Shown here: positions 36,480 through 44,311 of the stretch, piece after piece
How the letters are laid out: every line of letters starts with the position of its first letter
Position numbering within the stretch: position 1 is the first letter of the stretch
Assembly (NCBI GenBank): GCA_036941025.1
Contig: JAYMNP010000001.1
Location: 2,998,501 to 3,062,500, forward strand
DNA: 64,000 nucleotides
From: Lachnospiraceae bacterium JLR.KK002
GTDB taxonomy: Bacteria > Bacillota > Clostridia > Lachnospirales > Lachnospiraceae
Reading direction: 5' to 3'
Notes under the pieces: generated by a model
The model's input: the letters and a program-made list of their open reading frames with translations, nothing else
Told to the model about the DNA's origin: nothing
The model's database searches: none
Made by a program: the position numbers and the translations under genes

Positions 36480-36595
36480 TTTACCTCTCCTTTACTGTCT
36501 GAAAATTTAACTGCCGGCCAGTTCAGATTATGACCTTCTTCTATTATAGTACAGAACGTCCGATTCTTCCACAAAAATTTTGCCCGATTACCTTA

Positions 36596-36624
36596 TTGAC
36601 CCCTGGATGGAAAAATGCTAATAT
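36596..36624 (+). promoter_or_regulatory. Sigma-A promoter of the CoA-transferase gene
   Basis: TTGACC, a 17-base spacer and TAATAT. The predicted leader is about 80 bases and contains a small hairpin. Confidence 0.8.
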
Positions 36625-36652
36625 GAAAATATGTTACATCTTTAACAATCAG

Positions 36653-36680
36653 AGTGTCAACGGACGCTTCTGACACTTTT
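36653..36680 (+). promoter_or_regulatory. Leader hairpin before the CoA-transferase gene
   Basis: AGTGTCA pairs with TGACACT around an 11-base loop and is followed by TTT. It lies in the leader, about 30 bases before the start codon, and could act as a weak attenuator or a repressor binding site (TGTCAN11TGACA). Confidence 0.4.
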
Positions 36681-36709
36681 ATATTTTAATTTCCAGGGAG
36701 GGTTTAATC

Positions 36710-38050
36710 ATGGATTACACACAGGAATATGAGCAGAAACTGGTATCTGCAGAAGAAGCTGTAAAAGTCATCAACTCCGGTGACTGGGTAGATTACGGAT
36801 GGTGCAACGGCACTCCGGATCTTCTGGACCGTGCACTGGCAGAGCGCACGGATGAACTGGACGATATCAACCTGCGGGGTGGCATTCTTTTAAAACCGCT
36901 GGCAATCTTTGAACGTGAAGATGCAGGGGAACACTTCACATGGAACTCCTGGCATATGTCCGGTGTTGAACGCAAACTGATTGGCCGGGGCTGCGCATAC
37001 TATGCTCCAATCCGTTATTCCGAACTGCCCCGGTATTACCGGGAACTGCCCATCCGGAATAATGTCGCCATGTTCCAGGTTGCACCCATGGACAAACATG
37101 GATTTTTCAATTTCGGGCCAAATGCTTCTCATCTGACAGCCGTTTGTGAAACTTCCGCCAAAATTATCGTAGAAGTCAATGAAAATATGCCCCGCTGCCT
37201 GGGCGGTTTTGAAAACGGTGTACATATTTCCGATGTAGACTTTATTGTACAGGGTGAGAATCCTCCCATCGGAGAGCTGGGTGCAGGCGGACCTGCCACT
37301 GAAGTAGATAAAAAGGTAGCTGAATTAATCGTAGAGGAAATTCCGAACGGCGCCTGCCTGCAGCTTGGCATCGGCGGTATGCCCAACGCAGTGGGCTCCC
37401 TGATTGCAGAATCTGATTTGAAGGATCTGGGCGTTCATACGGAAATGTATGTGGATGCTTTTGTGGACATTGCAAAAGCCGGCAAAATCAACGGTTCCAA
37501 AAAGAATATCGACCGGTTCCGCCAGGCATTTGCTTTCGGTGCAGGTACGAAGAAAATGTACGACTATATTGATGACAACCCGGAATTGTTAAGCGCCCCG
37601 GTAAACTATACCAACGACATCCGCTCCATTTCCGCACTGGATAACTTTATGTCCATCAATAATGCTGTGGATATCGACCTGTTCGGCCAGGTAAGCTCCG
37701 AATCCTCCGGCATCAAACAGATCAGCGGTGCAGGCGGACAGCTTGACTTTGTACTGGGCGCCTACCTCTCCAACGGAGGCAAGAGCTTTATCTGCTGCTC
37801 CTCCACCTTCAAAACAAAAGACGGAGAGCTGAAATCCAGAATCCTGCCCACCCTGCATCCGGGTTCCATTGTTACCGATACCCGTGCCAACATCCATTAT
37901 CTGGTGACAGAGTACGGAAAAGTAAACTTAAAGGGATTGTCCGCATGGCAGAAATGTGAAGCCATCATTTCCGTCGCACATCCCGATTTCAGAGATGAAC
38001 TGATTGCGGAAGCAGAAAAAATGCACATCTGGAGAAGAAGCAACAAATAA
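36710..38050 (+). CDS. but: Butyryl-CoA:acetate CoA-transferase (4-hydroxybutyrate CoA-transferase family)
   Basis: Transfers CoA from butyryl-CoA to acetate, the last step of the main butyrate route in gut Lachnospiraceae. The 446-residue protein starts [20 protein letters not shown]. It has the CoA-binding-type glycine motifs [10 protein letters not shown] and [10 protein letters not shown]. Glu245 in [11 protein letters not shown] is at the position of the catalytic glutamate of the related AbfT enzyme (inferred by alignment from memory). The strong site GGGAGGG precedes the ATG. A substrate other than butyryl-CoA, for example 4-hydroxybutyryl-CoA, cannot be excluded. A terminator follows. 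Confidence 0.9.
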   Translation: MDYTQEYEQKLVSAEEAVKVINSGDWVDYGWCNGTPDLLDRALAERTDELDDINLRGGILLKPLAIFEREDAGEHFTWNSWHMSGVERKLIGRGCAYYAPIRYSELPRYYRELPIRNNVAMFQVAPMDKHGFFNFGPNASHLTAVCETSAKIIVEVNENMPRCLGGFENGVHISDVDFIVQGENPPIGELGAGGPATEVDKKVAELIVEEIPNGACLQLGIGGMPNAVGSLIAESDLKDLGVHTEMYVDAFVDIAKAGKINGSKKNIDRFRQAFAFGAGTKKMYDYIDDNPELLSAPVNYTNDIRSISALDNFMSINNAVDIDLFGQVSSESSGIKQISGAGGQLDFVLGAYLSNGGKSFICCSSTFKTKDGELKSRILPTLHPGSIVTDTRANIHYLVTEYGKVNLKGLSAWQKCEAIISVAHPDFRDELIAEAEKMHIWRRSNK

Positions 38051-38139
38051 TCCGGATTCTTCTGTTTCATTTCCCCGCGCCGAGCATGGTCGCTTCAGCG
38101 ACATTATTCCATTCATGCGAGTGCGCATAATTATTTTAT

Positions 38140-38189
38140 CTTACAGGAAATACTTTCACGCATTAGCGTGACACTGTATTTCCTGTAAG
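38140..38189. repeat. Family R3 palindromic repeat (copy)
   Basis: A 50-base element CTTACAGGAAATA...TATTTCCTGTAAG with a central hairpin CACGCATTAGCGTG. It differs at only a few positions from 46343-46392, and the two have the same length. It lies between the CoA-transferase stop and its terminator. Confidence 0.8.
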
Positions 38190-38198
38190 ATAAACAGA

Positions 38199-38226
38199 CC
38201 CCCGCCAGCCTGCTGACGGGGGTTTT
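38199..38226 (+). terminator. Terminator of the CoA-transferase gene
   Basis: CCCCCG and CGGGGG form the base of a stem with one C-A mismatch and the upper pairs CAGC/GCTG, followed by TTTT. It lies about 150 bases after the stop codon, beyond the R3 repeat. Confidence 0.8.
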
Positions 38227-38262
38227 GCTATTCGCAGTTTCCTTCTGAAATCCTGCATTCCG

Positions 38263-38453
38263 CTATTCTTTTATCTTGTCAATATCAGTAAGATTTACAC
38301 CTGACACCTGAAGTAATGCTTTTATCGTTAAATATTCATCCTTTAACTTTGCATACGTTTCAACAGCATTTTCTTTTCCTGCTAACAGCATATATTCCTG
38401 AATTTTTTTAAATCGTCCAGAGCTGCTTTTATAACTTCAATACCTGCCGGCAT
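38263..38453 (-). pseudogene. Frameshifted small open reading frame
   Basis: On the minus strand an ATG at 38453 (AGGTG before it) opens MPAGIEVIKAALDDLKK and then ends early. If one A were added to the run of seven A's at about 38404-38410, the frame would continue as IQEYMLLAGKENAVETYAK...DIDKIKE to a stop at 38263, giving about 63 residues. The protein family is not recognised. It may be a decayed gene, a slippage-regulated gene, or a sequencing error. A separate start at the Met of EYMLLAG, with AGGAAT before it, could give 42 residues. Confidence 0.55.
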
Positions 38454-38549
38454 ACAATCACCTGCTTTTCCCGTATAATCACAACTGTTTTGATATGTAC
38501 ATTATATCAAAAACCCTTTCAGGCGTAAAGACTGGCCATCGAGGAAATA

Positions 38550-39896
38550 TCATATCATTTGCTGTTTTTTCCGGAACATAATATAACACACAGTGAAAAA
38601 CAGTATTCCATAAACAGAAGTTATGGGCACCGCCAGCCCTATGGTAACCAGATTTGCCCCCGGCTGAATGCTGAACAGATAAGACAGGGGAACTCTCACC
38701 AGGAAAGATGAGGAAATTCCCTGAATCATCACCGGCATGGTCTTTCCGTGGCCGTTAAAATATCCGATATAGCTGAACACCAGGCAGGTCAGTATTGCTT
38801 CCGGACTGAATCCTTTCAGATATTCCGCAGACCTGGCGATGTATTCCGGATTAGACGTAAACAGTGCGGAAGGCACATCTCCCCGGAAAAAACTCAGGGC
38901 AAAAATAAATACTCCGATACAGACTCCTGCCGCCATTCCGGTAAGCATTGCCTTTTTTGCCCGATCCTCTTTGCCTGCGCCCACGTTCTGAGCCACAAAA
39001 GCAGACATGGACTGCATCAGGGAAGAAGGAATCAGCATGACAAAAGCAGTCACCTTCTGGGCAATTCCATATCCGGAAGAAGCCTCCAGACCGATTCCAT
39101 TTACGATGGCGCACAGAATCAGAAATGAAATATTCACCAGGAAATCCTGCAGCGCAATAGGAAACCCCAGCTTCAGAAAGGTCTTAATTTCCGGGTGGAA
39201 TCCGATATCCTGTCTGGTCACAGAAAAGGGAAGCTGCTGCCTGCGGATAATCGCCAGAGATATCACCACGCTGACAAACTGAGCCAGGATAGTGGCCAGA
39301 GCCGCTCCCGCCACATTCATATGAAAAACCGCCACAAACAGCAAATCTCCCGCAATATTTACCGCACATGCAATGGCTACAAAAATCAGCGGCAGTCTGG
39401 AGTTCCCCAGGCCTCGGAAAATTCCGCTGATTACATTATAGGCAACCACAAAAATCAGTCCTGCGCCGCAGATACGCACATAGGTCGTCGTCAGTTCAAA
39501 GGCTTCCGAAGGCGCATTCAGCCAGCCCGCCAGCACAGGTGCAAAAACCAGTAAAAGCAGCATCATGATAACTGTCAGCATCATAAAAAAAGCAATGGCC
39601 CCGCCGATTACTTTCCCGATTTTTTCTTCCGCCTTTTCTCCCAGATAACGGCTGATGAGAACCGTAACACCCATGGTCAGACCTGTAATCACAAAAGTAA
39701 CCAGGTTAATGATATTGCTTCCGGTGGAAACAGCCGAAATCCCTGCGCTGGTGCCGAACTGGCCCACCACCAGAAGATCCACCGCTCCGTACATGGCCTG
39801 CAGAACCAGCGCTCCCAGAATGGGTATCATAAATTTTAATAACTTTCCTGTAATGCTTCCCTGTGTAAAATCATCCGATAATTTTCTTTCTTCCAT
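38550..39896 (-). CDS. MATE-family efflux transporter
   Basis: 448 residues with twelve hydrophobic helices in two homologous halves, typical of MATE exporters, which use Na+ or H+ gradients to expel drugs or metabolites. The N-terminal GSITGKLLKFMIPILGALVLQAMYGAVDLLVVGQFG is family-like. Its start overlaps the end of a MarR-family gene by one base, so the regulator is cotranscribed and probably controls it. Substrate unknown. Confidence 0.93.
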   Translation of the reverse strand: MEERKLSDDFTQGSITGKLLKFMIPILGALVLQAMYGAVDLLVVGQFGTSAGISAVSTGSNIINLVTFVITGLTMGVTVLISRYLGEKAEEKIGKVIGGAIAFFMMLTVIMMLLLLVFAPVLAGWLNAPSEAFELTTTYVRICGAGLIFVVAYNVISGIFRGLGNSRLPLIFVAIACAVNIAGDLLFVAVFHMNVAGAALATILAQFVSVVISLAIIRRQQLPFSVTRQDIGFHPEIKTFLKLGFPIALQDFLVNISFLILCAIVNGIGLEASSGYGIAQKVTAFVMLIPSSLMQSMSAFVAQNVGAGKEDRAKKAMLTGMAAGVCIGVFIFALSFFRGDVPSALFTSNPEYIARSAEYLKGFSPEAILTCLVFSYIGYFNGHGKTMPVMIQGISSSFLVRVPLSYLFSIQPGANLVTIGLAVPITSVYGILFFTVCYIMFRKKQQMI

Positions 39897-40342
39897 TAAG
39901 ATTCCTCCTCTCTCTGCTCCAGATTCCGCAGCATTTTCTCCGCCGTACGTTTAAACTGCTCCAAATCCTGCGGAGAAATACCTTTTGTCAGTATGGCTTC
40001 TTTCTCCCGGATTTCCTCCTGCAGGCTTTTCCGAATGCTCTCTGCCTTCCCGGTAGCCTGTAAAATCTTATAACGCCCGTCTTTCTCATCGCTGATGCGC
40101 CGGATTAATCCTTTTTTTTCCAGTTCCCGCAGCAGTCCCGTGGCAGTGGAAGGCCGCAGGTCAAATTCCTTTTCCACATCCTTCTGATATATCCGGTTAT
40201 GCTTCCCTTCCAGTAAAATATAACTTAACAGGTTCCCCTGGGCTGTGGTCACTCCGGCCAGCTCCTCCGCTACTCCAAACTGGCGCCGCAGCCGGTTGGA
40301 TATTTTATTAATATACCTTCCGGCATCCGTCTGAATACTCAT
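39896..40342 (-). CDS. MarR-family regulator
   Basis: 148 residues with a winged helix (QKDVEKEFDLRPSTATGLLRELEKKGLIRRISDEKDGRYKIL) and flanking helices for dimer formation. The ending ...EEES and the start of the MATE gene overlap by one base. It is expected to repress the MATE gene; the inducer is unknown. Confidence 0.92.
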   Translation of the reverse strand: MSIQTDAGRYINKISNRLRRQFGVAEELAGVTTAQGNLLSYILLEGKHNRIYQKDVEKEFDLRPSTATGLLRELEKKGLIRRISDEKDGRYKILQATGKAESIRKSLQEEIREKEAILTKGISPQDLEQFKRTAEKMLRNLEQREEES

Positions 40343-40556
40343 AGTTCACCTCCATTTATTTCGGTACCTAACTATTATAAGGAGAAGCCAAACATATGTC
40401 AAGGAATTTTTTGCCCGCAAAATGCGCATGGCATGTTTTTTGTAGAAAATTCACACCTTCGGACGTATATGGAAAAACGGCCGGGCAGCGGAAAGAAGCC
40501 CTGCCGGAATTTTGGGAAAAGAAAGAAGATTTGCTCATGAACTGTCAGATAACTTC

Positions 40557-40609
40557 AGGGGCTGCCCTCATCACCGATTCCCGGAATCCGGATGAGGCAG
40601 CCCCTTTTA
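40557..40609. terminator. Strong hairpin between galM and the MarR gene
   Basis: GGGGCTGCCCTCATC pairs with GATGAGGCAGCCCC, with TTTTAT after the stem on the plus strand. It stands 6 bases past the galM stop, on the minus strand, where the 3' side has no T-run. It therefore may be a plus-strand terminator or a galM 3' stem. Nothing else was seen in 40343-40614. Confidence 0.6.
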
Positions 40610-40614
40610 TCATT

Positions 40615-41658
40615 CTATTTTACAGAAAAGCGATAGATGGTTTTCGTGGTAAATATGTCTCCGGCCTTTACCACAGAAGACGGGAAATTCTCCCGGTTTA
40701 CCGCATTGGGATAAAACTGGGCTTCCAGGCAGAAGCCGCACCTGTCTTCATAGGCCACTCCTCCCTTTCCGGTCTGAGAACCGATAAAATTCCCCGCATA
40801 AAACTGCACGCCGCAGGACTCCGTGGAGGCTTCCAGGGCAATTCCCGTTTCTTCGCAGTAAGCATTTGCCATCACTTTCAGTTCTCCCGGTTTCTCACTG
40901 AGAACAAAGTTATGGTCAAAACCTCCGGCAAATTTCAACTGGTCAAAATCTGCCTCAATATCCCGTCCAATGGGCTTCATGGTTCTGAAATCCAGAGGCG
41001 TGCCTGCCACCGGCGCAATCTCTCCTGTGGGGATGGACACGGCGTCTTTCACCGGCGTATAGCTTTCCGCCAGAATCTGCAATTTCTGATTCAAAACGGG
41101 CCCGCTGTCATGGCCTCCCAGGTTAAAATAAGAATGGTTAGTAAAATTCATAATTGTGGATTTATCTGATTTCCCCCGATAACTGATTTCCACCGCGTTA
41201 TCGTCAGTCAGCGTATAGGTAATCTCCACTTCCAGATTTCCCGGAAATCCCTGTTCTTCTTCGGTACTGAGATGGGCAAAGGTAATACGGTTCGCCGAGG
41301 ATTCTTTCACCTTCCAGAGGGCCCGCTCAAACCCGTTGGGAGCGCTGTGCAGGCTGATTCCCCTTTCGTCCACAGGAATGGTGCAGGCTGCCCCGTCTAT
41401 TACCACCTGAGCCCCCTCAATCCGGTTGCAGTTCCTGCCCACGGAAGCGCCGAAATAACAGGTATGGTTCTCATATTCGGCGGCGGAATCATAGCCCAGA
41501 ACCACATCCCGGAACACTCCCTTTCTGTCCGGTACAAAAACAGACACCAGAGTGGCTCCGTGGTCTGAAACTTTTATCTTCATATGATTTTTATTTTCCA
41601 GTATGTACAGAAAAGTCTTTTTCCCCTTCTGATTCAGTCCGAATGCCTGTGTTTCCAT
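40615..41658 (-). CDS. galM: Aldose 1-epimerase (mutarotase)
   Basis: Interconverts alpha and beta anomers of hexoses such as galactose. Of 347 residues, FTNHSYFNLGGHD contains a catalytic histidine and GFDHNFVL a substrate-binding region. ASVGRNCNRIEGA is the conserved GNRI-like stretch. AGGGAGGG precedes the ATG. It is next to a hemerythrin gene, with no other galactose gene nearby. Confidence 0.94.
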   Translation of the reverse strand: METQAFGLNQKGKKTFLYILENKNHMKIKVSDHGATLVSVFVPDRKGVFRDVVLGYDSAAEYENHTCYFGASVGRNCNRIEGAQVVIDGAACTIPVDERGISLHSAPNGFERALWKVKESSANRITFAHLSTEEEQGFPGNLEVEITYTLTDDNAVEISYRGKSDKSTIMNFTNHSYFNLGGHDSGPVLNQKLQILAESYTPVKDAVSIPTGEIAPVAGTPLDFRTMKPIGRDIEADFDQLKFAGGFDHNFVLSEKPGELKVMANAYCEETGIALEASTESCGVQFYAGNFIGSQTGKGGVAYEDRCGFCLEAQFYPNAVNRENFPSSVVKAGDIFTTKTIYRFSVK

Positions 41659-41661
41659 GGC

Positions 41662-42495
41662 TCATTCCCTCCCTTTATGCTCTGCAATCAGCTTATCTGA
41701 CTTCAGAATATGATTGGACAGCCAGCCAAACAGGAATTCCATCAGTTCCTCCAGATATTCCTGCTGATTCTGGTCAATCTGTTCCAGATCTATTTCCTCC
41801 AGTTTCGTCACAAAAGCCTTGTGGGCCATTTTCTGGGCGGGCAGTCCCGGATAACCAATGCCTTCCATATATTCTTCCTCATCCTGGAAATGCTCATTGG
41901 TATAATCTCTTAATTTCCCCAGAATTTCCACAATTCTGTCGTATTTATCGTGGAGAAGTTCCGCTTTCACCAGTTCGTTTGCCTCCCCGATAATCTCAAA
42001 CAGTGTTTCATGCTCTCCGTCAATCAGGGGAATTCCCGTCATGTATTTTTCCGTAAATACACATGGATTATCCGCTGTCTTCCATTCTTCCACGGAAGGC
42101 ATTTTTCCAATCATAATATCGCTGCTTAAAATATGCTGATAGAGCCAGCGGGTCAGATACTGCAGCAGTTCCTCCAGAGTCTCATGCTGATTTTCCAGTT
42201 CATCAATACTGGAGAAATCCAGCACATCAATTTTCTCCCGGAATGCCATATGCTGTTTTTTCTGAATCGTAAGTTCCGGGTCATTGATGGCTGCCATATA
42301 GGCTTCCTCATTGGCAAAATGGGTATCCGCATAATTTTTCAGTTCTTCAATTACTTCCATAACCTGATGATATTTATCCTGAAGTATCTGATTTTGCAGC
42401 AGTTCCATGGTGCGGTTAATCAGTTCAAACAGCCTCTCATGTTCCTCATCAATCTGCCCAATCCCTGTTAAGCAGTCCTCCGTAAACCGATACAT
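41662..42495 (-). CDS. Double hemerythrin-domain protein
   Basis: 277 residues with two tandem hemerythrin folds. Each keeps the usual diiron ligands: in the first, EEHERLFELI, THFANEEAYM, KQHMAF and YQHILSSD; in the second, GEHETLFE, EHFQDEEEYM, MAHKAF and NHILKSD. Single-domain hemerythrins are about 130-140 residues, so this is a duplication. The upstream ATG at 42513 lies inside the ribosome-binding region; AAAGGAG supports the ATG at 42495. It probably binds O2 or senses iron/oxygen. It starts 3 bases before galM on the same strand. Confidence 0.9.
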   Translation of the reverse strand: MYRFTEDCLTGIGQIDEEHERLFELINRTMELLQNQILQDKYHQVMEVIEELKNYADTHFANEEAYMAAINDPELTIQKKQHMAFREKIDVLDFSSIDELENQHETLEELLQYLTRWLYQHILSSDIMIGKMPSVEEWKTADNPCVFTEKYMTGIPLIDGEHETLFEIIGEANELVKAELLHDKYDRIVEILGKLRDYTNEHFQDEEEYMEGIGYPGLPAQKMAHKAFVTKLEEIDLEQIDQNQQEYLEELMEFLFGWLSNHILKSDKLIAEHKGRE

Positions 42496-42534
42496 TTTTG
42501 TTCTCCTTTCCAAATACCGCGTTTCCTGTACTTC

Positions 42535-42708
42535 TTAAAGCTTTGCAAGCTGTTCTACCTGCGCAACATCCAGCCCTGTATATTCCGCAATTTTTTCAAC
42601 AGACAATGCTCCGTCCCGCAGCATTCTGAGAACGATTTCCTTCCTGGTCTCATTTATTCCTTCATTTAAAACTCTGCGTGTTCCTGGTTCTTTTAATGCA
42701 CTTTTCAT
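42535..42708 (-). CDS. Small protein resembling a C-terminal Rpn-type tail
   Basis: 57 residues (MKSALKEPGTRRVLNEG...EQLAKL). The second half, KEIVLRMLRDGALSVEKIAEYTGLDVAQVEQL, is the kind of short helical tail that ends Rpn/PD-(D/E)XK recombination-promoting nuclease proteins. The nuclease domain is absent, so this looks like a remnant of such a gene, or a stand-alone small protein. AGGTG precedes the ATG. The link with Rpn is inferred from the tail alone. Confidence 0.5.
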   Translation of the reverse strand: MKSALKEPGTRRVLNEGINETRKEIVLRMLRDGALSVEKIAEYTGLDVAQVEQLAKL

Positions 42709-42903
42709 ACTATCACCTGTACCTTTCTGGTTTCATACTATCATTTCTCCAATGTAAATTCAAGCATATTCCGCTTTTCTTCTCTCTTGAAATTACCTGA
42801 AAAATCCGGTAAGCTATAATCATTGAACCTGAACTGCGAATGTGCCATAAAGGTACAGAAAGTTCCGAATTACTGCCGGAACATACAAAAAGCGAGGAAA
42901 ATT

Positions 42904-43851
42904 ATGAAAAAGACAGAACACTGGCTGCAGAAAACATTTGTGGTCCAGACAGGCGCACTGATATGCTGCGCCCTGTGGGGAAGTGCATTTCCATGTATTA
43001 AAATCGGATACGAACTGTTTCAGATTAAAGCCTCTGACACGCCGGCTCAGATTCTGTTTGCGGGATACCGGTTCACCCTGGCAGGCGTCCTTACCATCCT
43101 TTTGGGCAGCCTTCTGAACCGGAAACCGCTGCTGCCCAAAACAGCCGGAACCGCCGGCAAAATTATCCGGCTCAGCCTGCTGCAGACGGTCATTCAATAT
43201 CTGTTTTTCTATATCGGTCTGGCACATACCACCGGAGTAAAAGCCTCCATTATCGAGGGTATGAACGTGTTCGTGGCCATTTTGGTTGCAAGCCTTATCT
43301 TCCATCAGGAAACCTTAAGCGGCCTTAAAATTGCCGGATGCCTGACGGGATTTGCAGGGGTGGTACTTGTCAATCTTACCGGCTCCGGCCTGGATATGAA
43401 CATGAGTCTGCGGGGAGAAGGATTTATCTTTCTTTCCACCATTGCCTATGCCCTCTCCTCAGTATTTTTAAAGCGGTATTCTGAGACAGAACACCCGGTA
43501 CTGTTAAGCGGCTGGCAGTTTTTCGCCGGCGGAATCACCATGATTCTCTGCGGCAGCGCCATGGGAGGACGCCTGGAACGTATTTCCCCTTCCGGAATGG
43601 GAATGCTCTGCTATCTGGCGCTGGTGTCTGCTCTGGCCTATTCTCTGTGGGGGATTCTGCTGAAATACAACCCTGTTTCCAGAGTGGCTGTCTTCGGTTT
43701 TATGAATCCGGTATTCGGCGTGCTGCTGTCGGCGCTGCTACTGGGAGAAACCGGACAGGCCTCCGGAATTCAGAGCCTGCTGGCACTGATTCTGGTCTGT
43801 ATCGGAATTTATCTGGTAAACAGAACCTCACGGCCCGATTCGGAGGACTGA
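42904..43851 (+). CDS. DMT-superfamily transporter (EamA type)
   Basis: 315 residues with ten hydrophobic helices in two EamA repeats (ICCALWGSAFPCIKIGYELF; LLSGWQFFAGGITMILCG; PVFGVLLSALLLGETG). Earlier in-frame codons back to 42823 lack a ribosome binding site, while GAGGA precedes the ATG at 42904. Small-molecule or nucleotide-sugar transport is the general role; the substrate cannot be inferred. It converges with the hypothetical gene at 43865. Confidence 0.9.
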   Translation: MKKTEHWLQKTFVVQTGALICCALWGSAFPCIKIGYELFQIKASDTPAQILFAGYRFTLAGVLTILLGSLLNRKPLLPKTAGTAGKIIRLSLLQTVIQYLFFYIGLAHTTGVKASIIEGMNVFVAILVASLIFHQETLSGLKIAGCLTGFAGVVLVNLTGSGLDMNMSLRGEGFIFLSTIAYALSSVFLKRYSETEHPVLLSGWQFFAGGITMILCGSAMGGRLERISPSGMGMLCYLALVSALAYSLWGILLKYNPVSRVAVFGFMNPVFGVLLSALLLGETGQASGIQSLLALILVCIGIYLVNRTSRPDSED

Positions 43852-43864
43852 TAAACCCGGAAAA

Positions 43865-44116
43865 TTATGTGATATCTTTCATCTGCCGGAACAGCTCCAG
43901 ATCTGACTGGGTAATTTTCAGGTTGGAGCAGTAGGTTTTGCCTTCCGGCGTGGTGATATTCACTTCAATCAGGGTATCCTCCCTGACGCCTTCTGCGGCA
44001 ACTGCCTTGATAAATTTGGGAAATTTGGGGTGATTTGCAGTAAATTTCTGCCACGCCCCCATCAGCTGAAACATCTGTGTGGGATTCATTCCTGCCATAC
44101 TCTTCATCCTTTCCAT
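43865..44116 (-). CDS. Hypothetical protein, about 83 residues
   Basis: Not recognised. The sequence KFPKFIKAVAAEGVREDTLIEVNITTPEGKTYCSNLKITQSDLELFRQMKD is a compact alpha/beta arrangement with a hydrophobic N-terminal MNPTQMFQLMGAWQKFT. AAAGG lies 9 bases before the Met at 44098, so a start there (77 residues) fits as well as the first ATG. No neighbour suggests a role. Confidence 0.6.
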   Translation of the reverse strand: MERMKSMAGMNPTQMFQLMGAWQKFTANHPKFPKFIKAVAAEGVREDTLIEVNITTPEGKTYCSNLKITQSDLELFRQMKDIT

Positions 44117-44215
44117 TTTAATAATTGTAACCTCTGCTCTCAGGCATTCTCATGGCAAATTATACCATTCCGTCCACAATTTTGTAATAAAAATGTAAAA
44201 TTTTTTTCTGCCATC

Positions 44216-44244
44216 TTGAAACTCAGAGAAAAAGGGATTATTAT
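44216..44244 (+). promoter_or_regulatory. Sigma-A promoter of the Ig-like/NlpC gene
   Basis: TTGAAA, 17 bases and TATTAT, ending 67 bases before the start codon. Confidence 0.65.
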
Positions 44245-44311
44245 TATACGTAAAGCTACAAATTTCCACTGCATCGGATAAATTAATGAAACACACAGGA
44301 GGCATTTACCA

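Noticed and set aside
36600..36620. Sigma-54 promoter before the CoA-transferase (TGG-N10-TGCT)
   Set aside because: Only the GG and GC are kept, and an excellent TTGACC-N17-TAATAT promoter overlaps it.
40396..41169. Plus-strand frame overlapping galM
   Set aside because: Mostly antisense to a clear galM gene and no ribosome binding site.
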